Below, one piece after another: positions 25,444 to 34,018 of a stretch of 34,018 bases of DNA (within the stretch, counting starts at the first letter, position 1; each line of letters opens with the position of its first letter). This DNA comes from Verrucomicrobiota bacterium. GTDB taxonomy: Bacteria; Verrucomicrobiota; Verrucomicrobiia; Limisphaerales; UBA11358. Location of the stretch: positions 1-34,018 of the forward strand of contig JAJPJM010000030.1 of assembly GCA_021324235.1 (NCBI GenBank). Direction: 5' to 3'. The notes under the pieces are model-generated. The model was not told the DNA's origin. It searched no databases and was given only the letters and a program-made list of their open reading frames with translations. The translations under genes were made by a program, and so were the position numbers.

Positions 25444-27201
25444 CTATTTTCCAGCGTCGGGTGTGCCGGTCGTGGCTGACGTCGGGTGCGGCGTTTGTTT
25501 TTCAGCGGCCTGCATCAGCTGTTTCTCCAGCGGGTGTTCGTGTTTCTGCCATTCCTCGGAGACGCGGCCATCCCAACACGCCGGGTTCAACGGATAGACG
25601 TCGGGGTCGAAAATCACATGATAGAAGTGCCAGACGACAATGGCCAGGCACGCCAGCAGCGCCTCGTAATAATGAATGGTCAGCGCCACATCCACAATCC
25701 AGCGCGGCAGGAAAGCGGTCACGTCCATCTTGAACCAAATCATCAGGCCGGTAACCCCCATGATGACGGTGCCCCACACCACGGCCCAGTATTCCATTTT
25801 CTCCGCGTAGCCGAATCGGCCGATTTTTGGTTTCTCCCGGCTCCAGCCGGTGAGATAACGCGCGGCGCACCACAGATCGGCCAGATCTTTTTTGACCGGG
25901 AACAAATCCTTCACCAGTTGCCGGCCGTCCCTCGTCATCAGCAGATAAATCAGATGATAAGCGCCGGCGAGCAACAGCACGATGCCGGCGATACGATGCG
26001 TCCAGCGGCGAAACGATTCATTGGCGCCGAGTAATTTGGCCAGCCACGAATCCGGGAATTTCAAGGCAAAGCCGGTGACGGCCAGAACGATGAAACTGGA
26101 CGCGAGCACGACGTGCTGCCAGCGTTGCGAAAGGCTCATGCGCAAAACCGTCCGGGCGCCGGCGTGATACCGCGCGGCCGTTTTTCTCAAAAATAACAGC
26201 GCGTTGTGGATGAACATCGCGCCCACAACACCGAAAATCAGCGTCAGATAAACCTGCCGTACCCACCAGTTGATTTTTTCCGACAGGTCCCGTTCCCCGG
26301 ACGTGGCGGTGAGGTCCACGTGGATTTTGCCGCTCACAAACATCCGGTTCGCGCCCGGATGACACTGGCCGCAGGTGGTGACCAGGTGGTTCGTGTTGAT
26401 CGTGGAATCCGGATCGGAGGAAGGCAGGATTTTATGGTAACCGTGGCAACTGGCGCAATCGGCGACCACGGTGGAACCGTATTGCGCGGCCAGACCATGA
26501 TAACTTTCGACGTAGGTCTTCACCCGGTCTGCCGGGAGATTGTACCGGGAATCCAGAGTCACAGAGGCATGGCACCGGCTGCACACGCCGGAAATTTTCA
26601 GTGCCGAGTCGCCTTTCAACGCCTCGATTTGATGCTCGGTATGACAATCGGTGCAGGTCGGCGCATCGCGATTGCCCGCCGCCACCGCCCGGCCGTGGAC
26701 ACTTTTGGCCCAGTCCGCGGCCTCCTGGACATGGCATTGACCGCACGTTTTAGCCTGCTGCGAAAAATACAACGGCGAAACGGGTGAGCTGGGCGGGAGG
26801 ATGTCATGTGAATCGTGGCAATCCTGGCAGGTGGCGGCGGTCTCATCACCGGCCTTCATCGCAAGACCATGAACACTCGTTCCATAGCTGGCAGTTTGTT
26901 GGGGGTGACAAATGGCGCAATTGACCGGCAGCACGGGCCGGTTGTCGTCGGGATGCGCCGCCGTGATGTCCGTGTGGCAACTGACACAGGCGTTTGTTTT
27001 GTGGACCGAAGCGGCAAGTCGGGTCTTGTCGACGAACAATGAAATGACCCGGCCGGCGGGGTTGGTCACGGTCAGGGTATTGTCGGCGTGGCAGACCAGG
27101 CAATCGTCATCCGACATCACCGGTGCGGCCATGGCGCCAGCGGCAAGAACCAGCCAGAGCCCGGTCAATGCCATTTTCAGCGTTTGTTGGCCACTGCCCA
27201 T
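25444..27201 (-). CDS. multiheme cytochrome c (9 CxxCH) fused to membrane cytochrome b domain
   Basis: CLVCH, CVSCH, CAICH, CQDCH, CGQCH, CTDCH, CSRCH, CASCH, CGQCH, then several TM segments with His, b561/HydC-like. Start likely MGSGQQ. Confidence 0.9.
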   Translation of the reverse strand: MGSGQQTLKMALTGLWLVLAAGAMAAPVMSDDDCLVCHADNTLTVTNPAGRVISLFVDKTRLAASVHKTNACVSCHTDITAAHPDDNRPVLPVNCAICHPQQTASYGTSVHGLAMKAGDETAATCQDCHDSHDILPPSSPVSPLYFSQQAKTCGQCHVQEAADWAKSVHGRAVAAGNRDAPTCTDCHTEHQIEALKGDSALKISGVCSRCHASVTLDSRYNLPADRVKTYVESYHGLAAQYGSTVVADCASCHGYHKILPSSDPDSTINTNHLVTTCGQCHPGANRMFVSGKIHVDLTATSGERDLSEKINWWVRQVYLTLIFGVVGAMFIHNALLFLRKTAARYHAGARTVLRMSLSQRWQHVVLASSFIVLAVTGFALKFPDSWLAKLLGANESFRRWTHRIAGIVLLLAGAYHLIYLLMTRDGRQLVKDLFPVKKDLADLWCAARYLTGWSREKPKIGRFGYAEKMEYWAVVWGTVIMGVTGLMIWFKMDVTAFLPRWIVDVALTIHYYEALLACLAIVVWHFYHVIFDPDVYPLNPACWDGRVSEEWQKHEHPLEKQLMQAAEKQTPHPTSATTGTPDAGK

Positions 27202-27299
27202 ACTTACCAATATCAGGCGGCCCGAACCGAACCACTCTACACGGCTTGGCATTTGTTGCGCCTATTTTGACGAAGACGGGCACGAGGTTTTCGTCCGCC

Positions 27300-29498
27300 T
27301 CAATGCGTCAGGCGCGTGGTCATGGCGTAAATGATCAGCAGCAGCAAAAGGATGCCCAGGCCAAAGAAGAAGTAGCCAAACGAGCGCGCGATGTTCTTCC
27401 AGCGTTCCCATTCGTCCTTCACGCGATGTTCGTCCAGTTTGCCTTCCGCCACCAGCCGGTCGTACCAGCGTTTGCGCTCATGCAGCATCTCGGTTTTGGA
27501 AACGCGGCCGGAGAAAATGACCGTGTCCATCGGGAATTTCTCGAGGCGGAAATGCGTGTTGAAGAAATGAATCGAGAAAATAAAGCCCGCGGCCAGCAGC
27601 GCCTCGTCCGAGTGCAGAATCAGGGCCACATTGATGATCCAGCCCGGCAGGTACCGTGTAAAAAATTCCGGGAACCACATGATCAGGCCGGAGGCGCCGA
27701 TGATGGCCACGCCCCAGAACACGGCGAAGTAATCGAATTTCTCCCAATACGTCCAACGATCGAACTCGGGCTTCGGGCCCCGGCCAAAGAACCATTTGTT
27801 GTGCGCCACCAAATCGCGCCAGTCCTGGAACGTGGGCACCATGGAGTCGGGACCGAACAGCGTCTTCCAGAGCCGGTTGAATTGGAACCGGCCGCTGGCC
27901 GGGTCGCGCAATGATTTCCGTCCCTTCCACGCCTTGCCCGTCAGCGCCGTGAGATGCAGGCCGAAATAGAAGAAGGTAACGATGGCGCCGAGGCGATGCA
28001 ACGTCCGCGCGGTTTCCGGGCCGCCGAGGATGTGGAAAATCATTTTGGCCCAGTCCGTATAGTAGAATTTCAACGGCATGCCGGTAATCACCAGCAGCAG
28101 GAAACTGGTCACGACCAGGAAATGCAGAAAGCGCTCGAACGGTGAGAAACGCGTGAACCATTCGCCGTCCACCTGCGTTTGAATCTTGGCTTCGCGGAAT
28201 TTCTTCGTGTCATGCAGGTACAGATAAACGGCGCGCACCAGCCAGCCGAGGGTGTGCAGGCCGAAGAAGGCGAACGTGCCGATGAGCAGGCCGGTCATGC
28301 CCAGAAACACCGCATGGAGCAACGGGTAATTTTTCCCGTCCAGCGGATTGGCATGGGGTTGGTATTGCGTGAACTTGATGGTGGCGCCGGGATGACATTG
28401 CTGGCACGTGGCCAAAATGTTGGTTGGGGACAGGTGTGACCGCGGATCGGACGGCGGTTGGACGTCATGATAACCGTGGCAGTCGTAACAGGCCGCCACC
28501 ATGGGGGCCACGTTGGGCCGGCCCAACGCCACGGCCTTGCCGTGGTAGGTGTCCCGGTAATGCGCCAACCGGTCTGCGTGGCACTTGCCGCAACGTTCAT
28601 CGCTGACGGCTTTGAAATTATTGCCCTCCGGGTTCACGATGTCATGCGCGGTGTGGCAATCCGTGCAGACCGGCCCGCGGGGATCGCCTTTGGCCAGCAA
28701 TTGTCCGTGGATGCTCTGGTCGTAGGTTTTCTCGACGCCGATGTGACATTTGCCGCAGGTTTTGGCGACGTTGGCGTGGTTGATGGGCGAATCGCGGTCC
28801 ACTGCGCGCTTGATATCATGCACGCCATGACAATCGTCGCAGGACGGCGCGACGATGAGACCCATTTTAAGCAGCGCGCGGCCGTGGATGCTTTCCATGT
28901 ATTGGGCCGCGGCCTCAGGATGATTGATTTCGTATTCCTTCGTCAGACCGGCGTTGCTGTGGCATTTCGCGCAGGTGAAGGGGAGGTTGAGCTTGAACAC
29001 CGGCGAGGCCGGGTCCTTGACCGGCAAAATGCCGTGCGACCCGTGGCAATCCCAGCAATTCGCCGCGCCGGAGGCGCCCAGCATGTGGCTCACGCCGTGA
29101 ATGCTGGTGGCGTATTCCCCGGCCTCCTTCGCGTGGCAAGGGGTGCAACTGGGCGGTCCCAGCGGGTCGTGGACGAGGTCCTTGATGCCGGTATGGCAAT
29201 CCACGCAAGCGAGGCTGGCGTGAACCGATTTTTGAAAGTCATTGGTGGGGAAAACCAGCGATTCAGTCTTCCCGTTGACCACGCGCGCGGTGTTGGGGTC
29301 GAGATGACAGGCCAGACAATCGCTGTTGGCAAATTTCTCGGGCGCGTTGGTGGAGACGGTTCCCTGGGCGCACGCGGTGGCCCCCGCGAACCAAACCCAG
29401 GCCAGCAGATAAATCCACACTGGCGCGGCGATTCGCGACCGGCTCGCCACCGCGCGGCGGCGGAGTCCCGGCGCTGGACAAGTGTGGTTGGTTGTCAT
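27300..29498 (-). CDS. multiheme cytochrome c (11 CxxCH) fused to membrane cytochrome b domain
   Basis: CLACH, CVDCH, CTPCH, CWDCH, CAKCH, CDDCH, CGKCH, CTDCH, CGKCH, CYDCH, CQQCH, then a b-type TM domain similar to the 25444-27201 protein. Confidence 0.9.
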   Translation of the reverse strand: MTTNHTCPAPGLRRRAVASRSRIAAPVWIYLLAWVWFAGATACAQGTVSTNAPEKFANSDCLACHLDPNTARVVNGKTESLVFPTNDFQKSVHASLACVDCHTGIKDLVHDPLGPPSCTPCHAKEAGEYATSIHGVSHMLGASGAANCWDCHGSHGILPVKDPASPVFKLNLPFTCAKCHSNAGLTKEYEINHPEAAAQYMESIHGRALLKMGLIVAPSCDDCHGVHDIKRAVDRDSPINHANVAKTCGKCHIGVEKTYDQSIHGQLLAKGDPRGPVCTDCHTAHDIVNPEGNNFKAVSDERCGKCHADRLAHYRDTYHGKAVALGRPNVAPMVAACYDCHGYHDVQPPSDPRSHLSPTNILATCQQCHPGATIKFTQYQPHANPLDGKNYPLLHAVFLGMTGLLIGTFAFFGLHTLGWLVRAVYLYLHDTKKFREAKIQTQVDGEWFTRFSPFERFLHFLVVTSFLLLVITGMPLKFYYTDWAKMIFHILGGPETARTLHRLGAIVTFFYFGLHLTALTGKAWKGRKSLRDPASGRFQFNRLWKTLFGPDSMVPTFQDWRDLVAHNKWFFGRGPKPEFDRWTYWEKFDYFAVFWGVAIIGASGLIMWFPEFFTRYLPGWIINVALILHSDEALLAAGFIFSIHFFNTHFRLEKFPMDTVIFSGRVSKTEMLHERKRWYDRLVAEGKLDEHRVKDEWERWKNIARSFGYFFFGLGILLLLLIIYAMTTRLTH

Positions 29499-29613
29499 GG
29501 CAGTTATTTCATTCGCAGCCGTCGGGTATTTCTGCGCCGAGCCAGGCCAAGGACCATTCGTTCGCGGGCTTCATTTGCACGCCGCGTGGCGTAAATCGCG
29601 GTTTCTGACGGCG

Positions 29614-29943
29614 CTACTTCTTAAAAGTCCGCAGGTAGGCCACCAAGCCCTTGATTTCGTCGTCCGACAAATTTTGGGCCGGCCGCATCACGGTTTTGCC
29701 GTCTTTGTCCTTGAACCCTTCCTTGATGGCCTTGAACGCAGCGTCATCCGTCAATGCGGCCTGAACCGCCGCGTCACTGTAGTCCTTGGCGTTGAGCCGG
29801 TGGCCCATGTTGGTATCGCCCTTCCCATCCGCGCCGTGGCAGCGGGCGCAGGAATTTGCCCAGGTTTCCTTTGGTTCGGCGGCCGAAACCGCCAGGGCGG
29901 CGGCGAAACCGATGATGCCCGCAAGCAGAATTGTTTTATTCAT
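29614..29943 (-). CDS. monoheme class I cytochrome c, exported
   Basis: Signal peptide MNKTILLAGIIGFAAALAVSA; CARCHGADGKGDT; MRPAQNLSDDEIKGLVAYLRTF. Confidence 0.92.
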   Translation of the reverse strand: MNKTILLAGIIGFAAALAVSAAEPKETWANSCARCHGADGKGDTNMGHRLNAKDYSDAAVQAALTDDAAFKAIKEGFKDKDGKTVMRPAQNLSDDEIKGLVAYLRTFKK

Positions 29944-30138
29944 CGTCATTGCTCCGTTTTGTTGGTGTATGGTCGGCGCAACCATTCGCGCCTTTTCAAG
30001 AGATAACCTCGGTGAAAAGGTCGGAATCCACTACCCATGTTTTGGCCAACGAAGCGCATTTTTTGCGTCGATAGACAGGAAATATCTGATGGAAACCGCC
30101 GCGAAGAACCAGCTGGAGCAGGAAAGCCTTTTTTATTC

Positions 30139-30155
30139 ACCGTTCGGCGAACGGT
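30139..30155. promoter_or_regulatory. 17-nt near-perfect palindrome, ACCGTTCGGCGAACGGT
   Basis: 8-nt arms perfectly complementary about a single central base; between the kinase gene and cytochrome c gene. Confidence 0.5.
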
Positions 30156-30186
30156 TATTTCTCAAACGGATGCCTGCAGCTGCCGT

Positions 30187-31488
30187 TTATTTCGGCAAAT
30201 AGGCGCCGGGCAGATAAATGGTGAAGGTGGTGCCCTCACCCGGCTGGGTGTGGACGTGCAAAGCGCCGTTGCCTTCCTTGATCAACCGGTGAACGATGCT
30301 AAGGCCGAGCCCCGTGCCCTGCCGCGGTCCCTTGGTGGTGAAGTAAGGTTGGAAAATTTTTGGCAGCACTTCCGGCGGGATCCCGAGGCCATTGTCACGC
30401 ACCCACAATTTGACCAGGGGCGACGCGTTGTCCGCGCATTCGATGTTGAGCAACCGGTCGTTCGGGGTGTCCTTGAACTTTGAAAGGTCCAGCGGCGTCC
30501 GCAGCATTTCGCCGCCGACTTCCACGCGATGCTTGTGCGGCACGCATTGAAAGGCATTCACGGCCAGGTTAAGCAGAATCTGGATGAGATCGGTGCCGTT
30601 GACCTTGACACTCATGTCCTCGGCGAGCGGCGTGATGCTGAACTCATTCTCCTGCACGCTGGGATGCACGCGCATGAGTTGCTCCAGGTCCTTCAGCAGT
30701 TGATTGACGCTGACCCGCGGGGCGTGTTCATCCGACTGACGGCGGAGAAAACCGAGGTAGCGCCGGGAAATTTCAATGCAGTTGCCCACCTGCCGCGAGA
30801 TGATGCGCAGGCGATCCTTGATGAATTCCGAGTCCTCCACTTCCAGGTGCGCGTTGCGGTTGAGCCGCTGGTTGAGCACCTGGACGAAACCGGAAATGAC
30901 CGTCAGCGGGCCGTTGATGTCATGAATGATGCTGGCATAAATATCACCGCGCGTCTTGGCGATTTGCTCTTCGATGCGCTGGTTTTGCAGTTCGGTCAGC
31001 AGCTCCTGGACTTTGTCGGCGCTGCTGTGAATTTCGCCTTCCAGGATCCGGCGTTGCATGGCCTGCGCGACGGCGGCGCGAATGGTCGCGATGTCGAACG
31101 GTTTGTTGATGTAGTCGCATGCGCGGAGCCGCAAGGCCTGCCGGATGGTGTCCGTCGTCTCGAAAGCGGTAATCATGATCGCCTCGATTTCCGGGTTCAC
31201 GAATTTGAGGCGTTCCAGGGCTTCGATGCCCGACATGCCCGCCATGCGGATATCCAGCACCGCCACGTCCACCGGATGTTTTTGCGCCAGCTCAATTGCG
31301 GTCGGACCGTCCTCGGCCATCAGTAAATCGTACTCATCCTTGAAAATAACCCGCAACGACTGGCGCGGCCCGTCCTCGTCGTCCACGATCAACAGCAGAC
31401 CGCGACGCTTTGCGGGTGATGGTTCGACGACTTCGGCGATGGCCGTATCCAGCTCTGCCAAGGGATCAGCGGTCGAGATCATATTCAA
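30187..31488 (-). CDS. REC-histidine kinase hybrid (receiver N-terminal, HisKA/HATPase C-terminal)
   Basis: LLIVDDEDGPRQSL, VAVLDIRMAGMSGIEAL, ASIIHDINGPLTVISGF (H-box), NLAVNAF, VRDNGLGIPPEVLPKIFQPYFTTKGPRQGTGLGLSIV. Confidence 0.93.
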   Translation of the reverse strand: MNMISTADPLAELDTAIAEVVEPSPAKRRGLLLIVDDEDGPRQSLRVIFKDEYDLLMAEDGPTAIELAQKHPVDVAVLDIRMAGMSGIEALERLKFVNPEIEAIMITAFETTDTIRQALRLRACDYINKPFDIATIRAAVAQAMQRRILEGEIHSSADKVQELLTELQNQRIEEQIAKTRGDIYASIIHDINGPLTVISGFVQVLNQRLNRNAHLEVEDSEFIKDRLRIISRQVGNCIEISRRYLGFLRRQSDEHAPRVSVNQLLKDLEQLMRVHPSVQENEFSITPLAEDMSVKVNGTDLIQILLNLAVNAFQCVPHKHRVEVGGEMLRTPLDLSKFKDTPNDRLLNIECADNASPLVKLWVRDNGLGIPPEVLPKIFQPYFTTKGPRQGTGLGLSIVHRLIKEGNGALHVHTQPGEGTTFTIYLPGAYLPK

Positions 31489-31580
31489 AATTTAGTTGTT
31501 CGGTTCAGTTCCACTGAAAACGTCTAATAACGCCATTCTACCCCAAACGCTTCCACCCTCAAGCGCAAACCGTGCCAGAT

Positions 31581-32111
31581 TTACAGTTGCGCAAGCAACC
31601 ACGCGAGCGCCTGTTGCACCGTAACTTCCTTGAACGCCATACGGTCACCGGCATTTAATTTGCGTTCAACCAGGGTGCCGGACGGGCCGGCCAACGCGAT
31701 GAAAACCGTTCCGACCGGTTTGCCCTTCGTACCCCCGGCCGGCCCGGCAATGCCGGTGATCCCCAACGCGAAGTCCGCGCCGAACTTTGCCCGCGCGCCC
31801 TCGGCCATTTCGCGCGCGACGGCTTCGCTCACCGCCCCGTGTGACGCGAGCGTTTTTGCCCGGACGCCCAGAAACTTCCGTTTGACGGGATTGCTGTAGG
31901 CGACCACTCCGCCCAGGAAGGCCGCCGAAGCGCCCGGCACGTTCGTAAGCCGGTGCGCCATGCCCCCACCGGTGCAGGATTCAGCCAGGGCGAGTGTCTG
32001 TCTGCGCTCTGCGAGCAGCCGGAGAACCTCCGCTTCCAATTCGAAGCCCATCCGGGCGTTGACTTTCTTTTCAGCCAATGGTGCAGGCGCGGTCGGACGG
32101 CGGCGCTTCAT
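31581..32111 (-). CDS. CinA C-terminal family, nicotinamide-nucleotide amidase-like
   Basis: LALAESCTGGGMAHRLTNVPGASAAFLGGVVAYSNPVKRKFLGV; SEAVAREMAEGARAKFGADFALGITGIAGPAGGTKGKPVGTVFIAL. Confidence 0.9.
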   Translation of the reverse strand: MKRRRPTAPAPLAEKKVNARMGFELEAEVLRLLAERRQTLALAESCTGGGMAHRLTNVPGASAAFLGGVVAYSNPVKRKFLGVRAKTLASHGAVSEAVAREMAEGARAKFGADFALGITGIAGPAGGTKGKPVGTVFIALAGPSGTLVERKLNAGDRMAFKEVTVQQALAWLLAQL

Positions 32112-32932
32112 GGCGGAAAGCGCGGCTGGCCGTTTCGAATCTCCGCGGTGAAGGTTCCCGCAATGCAGCTTTTGGCTTCATCCGGCAGACAAAGATAAAT
32201 CTTCCCCGGCAGTTGATTGCTGAAAACCGTTCCAAATTCAAGTTTCATCGCGAAGCCGTTGGTGAACATTTCCGCGATTCGCATGTCCCCCTCCCGCCAG
32301 AACAACGATACTCCCGGTGCGAAACCGGAATGATTCGTGGTCACGTCAAAGCTTTTTCCGCCGGGGACCTCGATGGCATTTGTGGAAAAACCGTTCGTGA
32401 CGACAAAGACATTGACGGCCGCCTCCACTTCCCGACCCGGACTGGACCGCAACATCAGCAGGCCGTTTTGATAAACCGCGCGCCGGCAGACAAAATCCTT
32501 GCCATGAATTTTACCCGCCGCCGTCTGGTCGGGAAAGACCGTGTTCGTCAAATTCAAGGTCCAAAGCGGGCTGACCGCGCCGGAAACGGCCTTGGGGGTG
32601 CCGGCCGCTGCCGGCGCCAGCCGCGATCGAATGATCTTTTCCCGGAGGAACAACGCCGTCACGGCGGCAAACGCCAGAATCAACGCGAAAATGAGCACCG
32701 CGGATTTTCGTTGATGCACCACCGGTGGCGGCGCGGGTGCCGGCGACGGCGGGAGGAGGATGGGTTTGATGTACTGCGTCGCGGACAACTGATATTTTGA
32801 GCCCTCCGCCGGCGCCTTGGGCACGACAATAATCTGGAAACAGGTGGGGCATTCCACTTGCGCACCGCTTGCGCTCGAATCCACCGCCATACGTTGGCCG
32901 CAAACCGGGCAGGCAAATTTGAACTCGCTCAT
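32108..32932 (-). CDS. membrane protein with N-terminal zinc ribbon, function unknown
   Basis: FACPVCGQRMAVDSSASGAQVECPTCFQII (CxxC...CxxC), single TM segment; 4-nt overlap with the cinA gene. Confidence 0.75.
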   Translation of the reverse strand: MSEFKFACPVCGQRMAVDSSASGAQVECPTCFQIIVVPKAPAEGSKYQLSATQYIKPILLPPSPAPAPPPVVHQRKSAVLIFALILAFAAVTALFLREKIIRSRLAPAAAGTPKAVSGAVSPLWTLNLTNTVFPDQTAAGKIHGKDFVCRRAVYQNGLLMLRSSPGREVEAAVNVFVVTNGFSTNAIEVPGGKSFDVTTNHSGFAPGVSLFWREGDMRIAEMFTNGFAMKLEFGTVFSNQLPGKIYLCLPDEAKSCIAGTFTAEIRNGQPRFPP

Positions 32933-33076
32933 GGCCTTGGGGGAAACATTTCACATCCGCGCCGGGGCGGCAATCAGCATTTTAAGCGATTTTAATCCGT
33001 CTTTGGGATTGAATTTTGCCGCCGCATCTCAAAATCTGTGCTTATCCGCGTCCAGCAGCGCGGTTGGTCAAAGCGC

Positions 33077-34018
33077 ATGAAAAAAATCTCTCCCGTTTCC
33101 CGCAGTGGACGCTTCGCCCGCGGCCCCGGCGCGGACGTCGCGCAATTCACCGAATCCATCTCGTTCGACCGGCGGCTCTGGCGGCATGACATTCTCGGCT
33201 CGCTTGTCCACGCCGAGATGCTCCACAAGATCGGCGTGCTTTCGCGCGCGGAACGCAACGCCATCGTACATGGCCTCAAGACCATCGCCCGGGAGATTGA
33301 AGCCGGGAAGTTCCGGTGGAAGCCCGAACTCGAGGACGTGCACATGAACCTCGAAGCTGAATTGACGCGGCGCGTGCCCGCCGGCGCAAAACTGCATACC
33401 GCCCGGTCGCGCAACGACCAGGTCGCCCTCGACCTGCGGCTCTGGCTGCGCGACGAAATCGTACTGCTGCTCGGTGAAATCATTCAGCTGCAGCGCGCGC
33501 TCGTCGGCCTCGGCGAAAAAAATGCCGACGTGTTGATTCCCGGCTATACGCACCTGCAGCGGGCCCAGCCGGTCTATCTCGCGCACCATCTGCTGGCTTA
33601 TGTGGAAATGCTGGAGCGCGACGGCGAACGATTCTGGGACGGTTATTCGCGCGTGAACGTCTGCCCGCTCGGCAGTGGCGCGATGGCCGGCTCCACGCTG
33701 CCGCTCGACCGCGTCCTCGTCGCCAAACTGCTCGGCTTTGTGAACGCCAGCGGCCAGCCGCAACTCACGCAAAATTCCATGGACGCGGTGAGCGACCGGG
33801 ATTTTGCCGTTGAATTTTGCGCCGCCGCCGCGTTGCTCGCCGTCCACCTGTCGCGGCTCGCGGAGGATTTAATCCTTTGGACCAGCGCCGAATTTAATTT
33901 CATCAAAATCGCCGACGCCTACACCACCGGTTCGTCGCTGATGCCGCAGAAGAAAAACCCCGACATCGCCGAACTCGCGCGCGGCAAATCCGGCCGCGTC
34001 ATCGGCAACCTGGTTGCG
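33077..34018 (+). CDS. argH: argininosuccinate lyase (3' end beyond window; absent from the ORF track because no stop is reached)
   Basis: Translated by eye: [108 protein letters not shown]. Confidence 0.95.
   Translation, partial: MKKISPVSRSGRFARGPGADVAQFTESISFDRRLWRHDILGSLVHAEMLHKIGVLSRAERNAIVHGLKTIAREIEAGKFRWKPELEDVHMNLEAELTRRVPAGAKLHTARSRNDQVALDLRLWLRDEIVLLLGEIIQLQRALVGLGEKNADVLIPGYTHLQRAQPVYLAHHLLAYVEMLERDGERFWDGYSRVNVCPLGSGAMAGSTLPLDRVLVAKLLGFVNASGQPQLTQNSMDAVSDRDFAVEFCAAAALLAVHLSRLAEDLILWTSAEFNFIKIADAYTTGSSLMPQKKNPDIAELARGKSGRVIGNLVA

Noticed and set aside
1-34018. CRISPR array, integrase, transposase or phage genes
   Set aside because: No regularly spaced repeat-spacer structure and no recognisable transposase, integrase or phage structural genes were seen.

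Overview
The 34 kb window reads as a GC-rich bacterial chromosome segment. Gene content and repeat style suggest Verrucomicrobiota, but that is an inference. Most of it is housekeeping: partial rnpB at the left edge, a zinc-ribbon protein, a split phosphotransacetylase (catalytic gene followed by a P-loop/DRTGG gene), hisC, lemA plus partner, argA, an L,D-transpeptidase, proA, a GH44-like secreted glycosidase, an mtaB/mtaC-type corrinoid methyltransferase pair, tRNA-Thr(TGT), a PurD-like ATP-grasp protein, alr, an Ate/Bpt-like aminoacyl-transferase, dus, leuC, a cytochrome cluster, cinA and the 5' part of argH. Regions that need a second look: (1) a four-helix-bundle gene between imperfect ~33-nt inverted repeats made of heptamers, placed exactly between two metabolic genes; (2) several unrelated short tandem repeats with a 7-nt period, one inside a CDS; (3) a toxin-antitoxin module between a complete dus and a diverged 5' dus remnant that carries a small hairpin insertion; (4) tandem CbcL-like fusions of multiheme cytochrome c and cytochrome b (11 and 9 CxxCH) plus a monoheme cytochrome c, next to a REC-histidine kinase; (5) divergent paralogous ribbon-helix-helix genes, one too short for the ORF track and overlapping a response regulator; (6) a bacterial mtaBC locus preceded by an uncharacterised ATP-grasp-like gene. 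All calls come from reading the sequence; no searches were run.
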